Source: Pseudomonas thivervalensis | GTDB taxonomy: Bacteria; Pseudomonadota; Gammaproteobacteria; Pseudomonadales; Pseudomonadaceae | NCBI RefSeq assembly: GCF_001269655.1 | Contig: NZ_LHVE01000007.1 | Span: 434,001-498,000 of the forward strand | Length of the DNA stretch: 64,000 bases | Direction: 5' to 3' | Part shown: positions 62,611 to 64,000 of the stretch, piece after piece | Layout of the letters: each line of letters begins with the position of its first letter | Position numbering within the stretch: the stretch's first letter is position 1 | The notes under the pieces: generated by a model | The model's database searches: none | What the model saw: the letters and a program-made list of their open reading frames with translations, nothing else | Told to the model about the DNA's origin: nothing | Translations under genes and position numbers: made by a program

Positions 62611-63594
62611 TTACTGGGCGTCAGCGGCCGGAGCCTTTTCACCGTGAGACAGGCTATAGACATAGGCGGCCAGCAGGTGGACCTTGTCGTTGCCTTGCAG
62701 GTCGGCCTGGGCCGGCATCTGGCCCTGGCGACCGTAGCGGATGGTCTGCTGCAGTTGAGCGAAACTCGAACCGTAGATGAAGCCGGCCGGGTGCGTCAGG
62801 TCAGGGGCGCCCATGGCGGGCGTGCCTTTGCCGGCAGGACCGTGGCAGGCCACGCAGTTGGCCGCGAACAGTTTCTGGCCGTTGGCCGGATCGGCCTTGG
62901 CGCCTTCCGGCAGCTTGCGGCCGTGCAGGCCGGTCACCAAGTAGGAAGCCACGTCGGCCACGCCTTGTTCGCCCACCACTGCAGCCCAGCCCGGCATCAC
63001 GGCGTGACGGCCGCCCATGATGGTGGTCTTGATGGTTTCCGGCTCACCGCCCCAGCGCCAGTCGGCGTCGGTCAGGTTGGGGAAGCCATAGGCCCCTTTG
63101 GCGTCGGAACCGTGGCAGACCGAGCAGTTGGAGGCGAACAGGCGGCCACCCATCTTCAGGGCTTGCGGGTCCTTGGCGACTTCTTCGATCGGCATGGAGG
63201 CGAACTTGGCGAAGATGGGACCGAACTTGGCGTCCGAGCGCGCCATTTCCTTTTCCCACTCGTGCACGCCTGTCCAGCCGCTCTGGCCATTGGCGAAGGC
63301 GGTCTGCTTTTCGTTGTCCAGGTAGTTATAGCCTGGCAGCAGGCCTTTCCAGTTGCCCAGGCCAGGGTAGAGCACCAGGTAGCCGAGGGCGAACACGATG
63401 GTGCCCACGAACAGCATGAACCACCATTTCGGCAGTGGGTTGTCGTACTCCTCGATCCCGTCGAAGGAGTGGCCAACCGTCTCTTCGGTGGCTTCGCTGC
63501 GCTGGCCCTTGCGGGTCGACAGCAACAGCCAGGTCAGGGCGAAGATCGTTCCCAGGCTGAGGACTGTGACGTACAGACTCCAGAATGTAGTCAT
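62611..63594 (-). CDS. ccoP: Cbb3-type cytochrome c oxidase diheme subunit CcoP
   Basis: A membrane-anchored diheme cytochrome of 327 residues. Helices lie at about 5-27 and 58-78 ([20 protein letters not shown]). Two heme c sites are CSVCH at about 157 and CVACH at about 247, with methionine ligand candidates in [10 protein letters not shown] and QGQMPAQAD. It passes electrons from cytochrome c to CcoO and CcoN. The start overlaps the ccoQ stop by four bases (ATGA). Two N-terminal helices place it in the long CcoP class. Confidence 0.96.
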   Translation of the reverse strand: MTTFWSLYVTVLSLGTIFALTWLLLSTRKGQRSEATEETVGHSFDGIEEYDNPLPKWWFMLFVGTIVFALGYLVLYPGLGNWKGLLPGYNYLDNEKQTAFANGQSGWTGVHEWEKEMARSDAKFGPIFAKFASMPIEEVAKDPQALKMGGRLFASNCSVCHGSDAKGAYGFPNLTDADWRWGGEPETIKTTIMGGRHAVMPGWAAVVGEQGVADVASYLVTGLHGRKLPEGAKADPANGQKLFAANCVACHGPAGKGTPAMGAPDLTHPAGFIYGSSFAQLQQTIRYGRQGQMPAQADLQGNDKVHLLAAYVYSLSHGEKAPAADAQ

Positions 63595-63776
63595 TCTTTG
63601 TTACTCCTAGAAGCTTGCTCGACGTGCTTGATGGCTTCGGGATCATCCGCGAACGGCAGCAAGGTCGCGTCGTCAAACTCCGACTTGCGCTTGGGGCTGA
63701 ACACCCACAGGGCCAGACCGATGAAGGCCACCATCACGACGACGGTGCCCAGGCCGCGAATCATCCCGATATCCAT
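63591..63776 (-). CDS. ccoQ: Cbb3 oxidase subunit CcoQ
   Basis: A small membrane protein of 61 residues with one helix ([20 protein letters not shown]) followed by [20 protein letters not shown], typical of CcoQ/FixQ. It stabilises the oxidase complex. It starts six bases after the ccoO stop. Confidence 0.94.
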   Translation of the reverse strand: MDIGMIRGLGTVVVMVAFIGLALWVFSPKRKSEFDDATLLPFADDPEAIKHVEQASRSNKE

Positions 63777-63782
63777 GAAGAA

Positions 63783-64000
63783 TCACCGTTTGCTTTTGAT
63801 GATGGTGCCCAGGCCTTGCAGATAGGCCACCAGCGCGTCCATTTCAGTCTTGCCCTTGACGGCATCCTTGGCACCGGCGATGTCTTCGTCGGTGTAAGGC
63901 ACGCCCAAGGCGCGCAGGACTTCCATTTTCTTGGCGGTGTCTTTGCCGTCGAGCTTGTTTTCTACGAGGAACGGGTAGGCCGGCATTTTCGACTCAGGCA
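63783..64000 (-). CDS. ccoO: Cbb3 oxidase monoheme subunit CcoO (partial, C-terminal end)
   Basis: Only the last ~72 codons are in the window. The frame runs off the right edge with [14 protein letters not shown], followed by [20 protein letters not shown] and [15 protein letters not shown], as in CcoO/FixO. The MPAYPF methionine is the expected heme ligand region. The heme-binding CxxCH and ccoN lie beyond the edge. Confidence 0.94.
   Translation of the reverse strand, partial: PESKMPAYPFLVENKLDGKDTAKKMEVLRALGVPYTDEDIAGAKDAVKGKTEMDALVAYLQGLGTIIKSKR

Overview
The window is a chromosomal segment of a high-GC Pseudomonas, most likely of the P. fluorescens group. The evidence is the gene order (cmaX-crfX-cmpX-sigX-oprF, nirBD-nasC-cobA, nasA-kinase, nasST, guaD-xdhCBA, smc-zipA-ligA, dnaX-ybaB-recR, apt-anr-hemN, ccoSIHG-ccoPQO), proteins that read as typical Pseudomonas family members, and the many intergenic REP/BIME-type palindromes. 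It is almost entirely core genome. I see no phage, integrase, transposase, CRISPR array, tRNA or rRNA.

Layout. 1-4.4 kb: end of rraA, then the envelope-stress cluster cmaX-crfX-cmpX-sigX-oprF. 4.9-16.7 kb: the nitrate assimilation region, all on the minus strand: nirB-nirD-nasC-cobA, nitrate transporter nasA with a kinase/phosphatase gene, and the regulators nasT and nasS. 16.9-28.5 kb: housekeeping genes (pyrD, rmf, rlmL, dacB, yggL), a CHASE-PAS-GGDEF protein, a BenE-type transporter and a GntR regulator. 28.6-34.8 kb: purine catabolism (guaD, xdhC, xdhB, xdhA). 35.2-44.4 kb: GntR regulator, smc, zipA, ligA and a putative metallopeptidase. 44.6-48.1 kb: 4.5S RNA (ffs), an XRE regulator, a GGDEF-EAL protein and a periplasmic binding protein. 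48.2-53.3 kb: dnaX, ybaB, an oxidoreductase, recR, apt. 53.3-64 kb: the low-oxygen block: anr, hemN, the cbb3 oxidase assembly genes (a SafE-like gene, ccoS, ccoI, ccoH, ccoG), a Phd-VapC toxin-antitoxin pair, and the oxidase genes ccoP, ccoQ and a partial ccoO.

How the genes work together. Nitrate enters through NasA, is reduced to nitrite by NasC and to ammonium by NirBD. CobA makes the siroheme precursor that NirB needs. NasS senses nitrate and releases NasT, an ANTAR RNA-binding antiterminator. Reading the three upstream regions (nirB, nasA and nasS itself), I find the same architecture each time: a sigma-54 promoter (GG...GC at -24/-12), then two hairpins whose six-base loops have A at position 1 and G at position 4, the second overlapping the 5' arm of a rho-independent terminator. 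NasT antitermination of nirB is established in P. aeruginosa. The matching leaders on the transporter and on nasST itself, implying a self-reinforcing loop, are the most interesting reading of this window. In the low-oxygen block, Anr-type boxes lie upstream of hemN and ccoG, linking Anr to heme synthesis and cbb3 oxidase assembly.

Other points of note are a GGDEF-EAL protein whose EAL domain has lost metal ligands while GGDEF is intact, tandem operator-like sites over the xdhA promoter, and composite palindromes in which one REP family is nested inside another.
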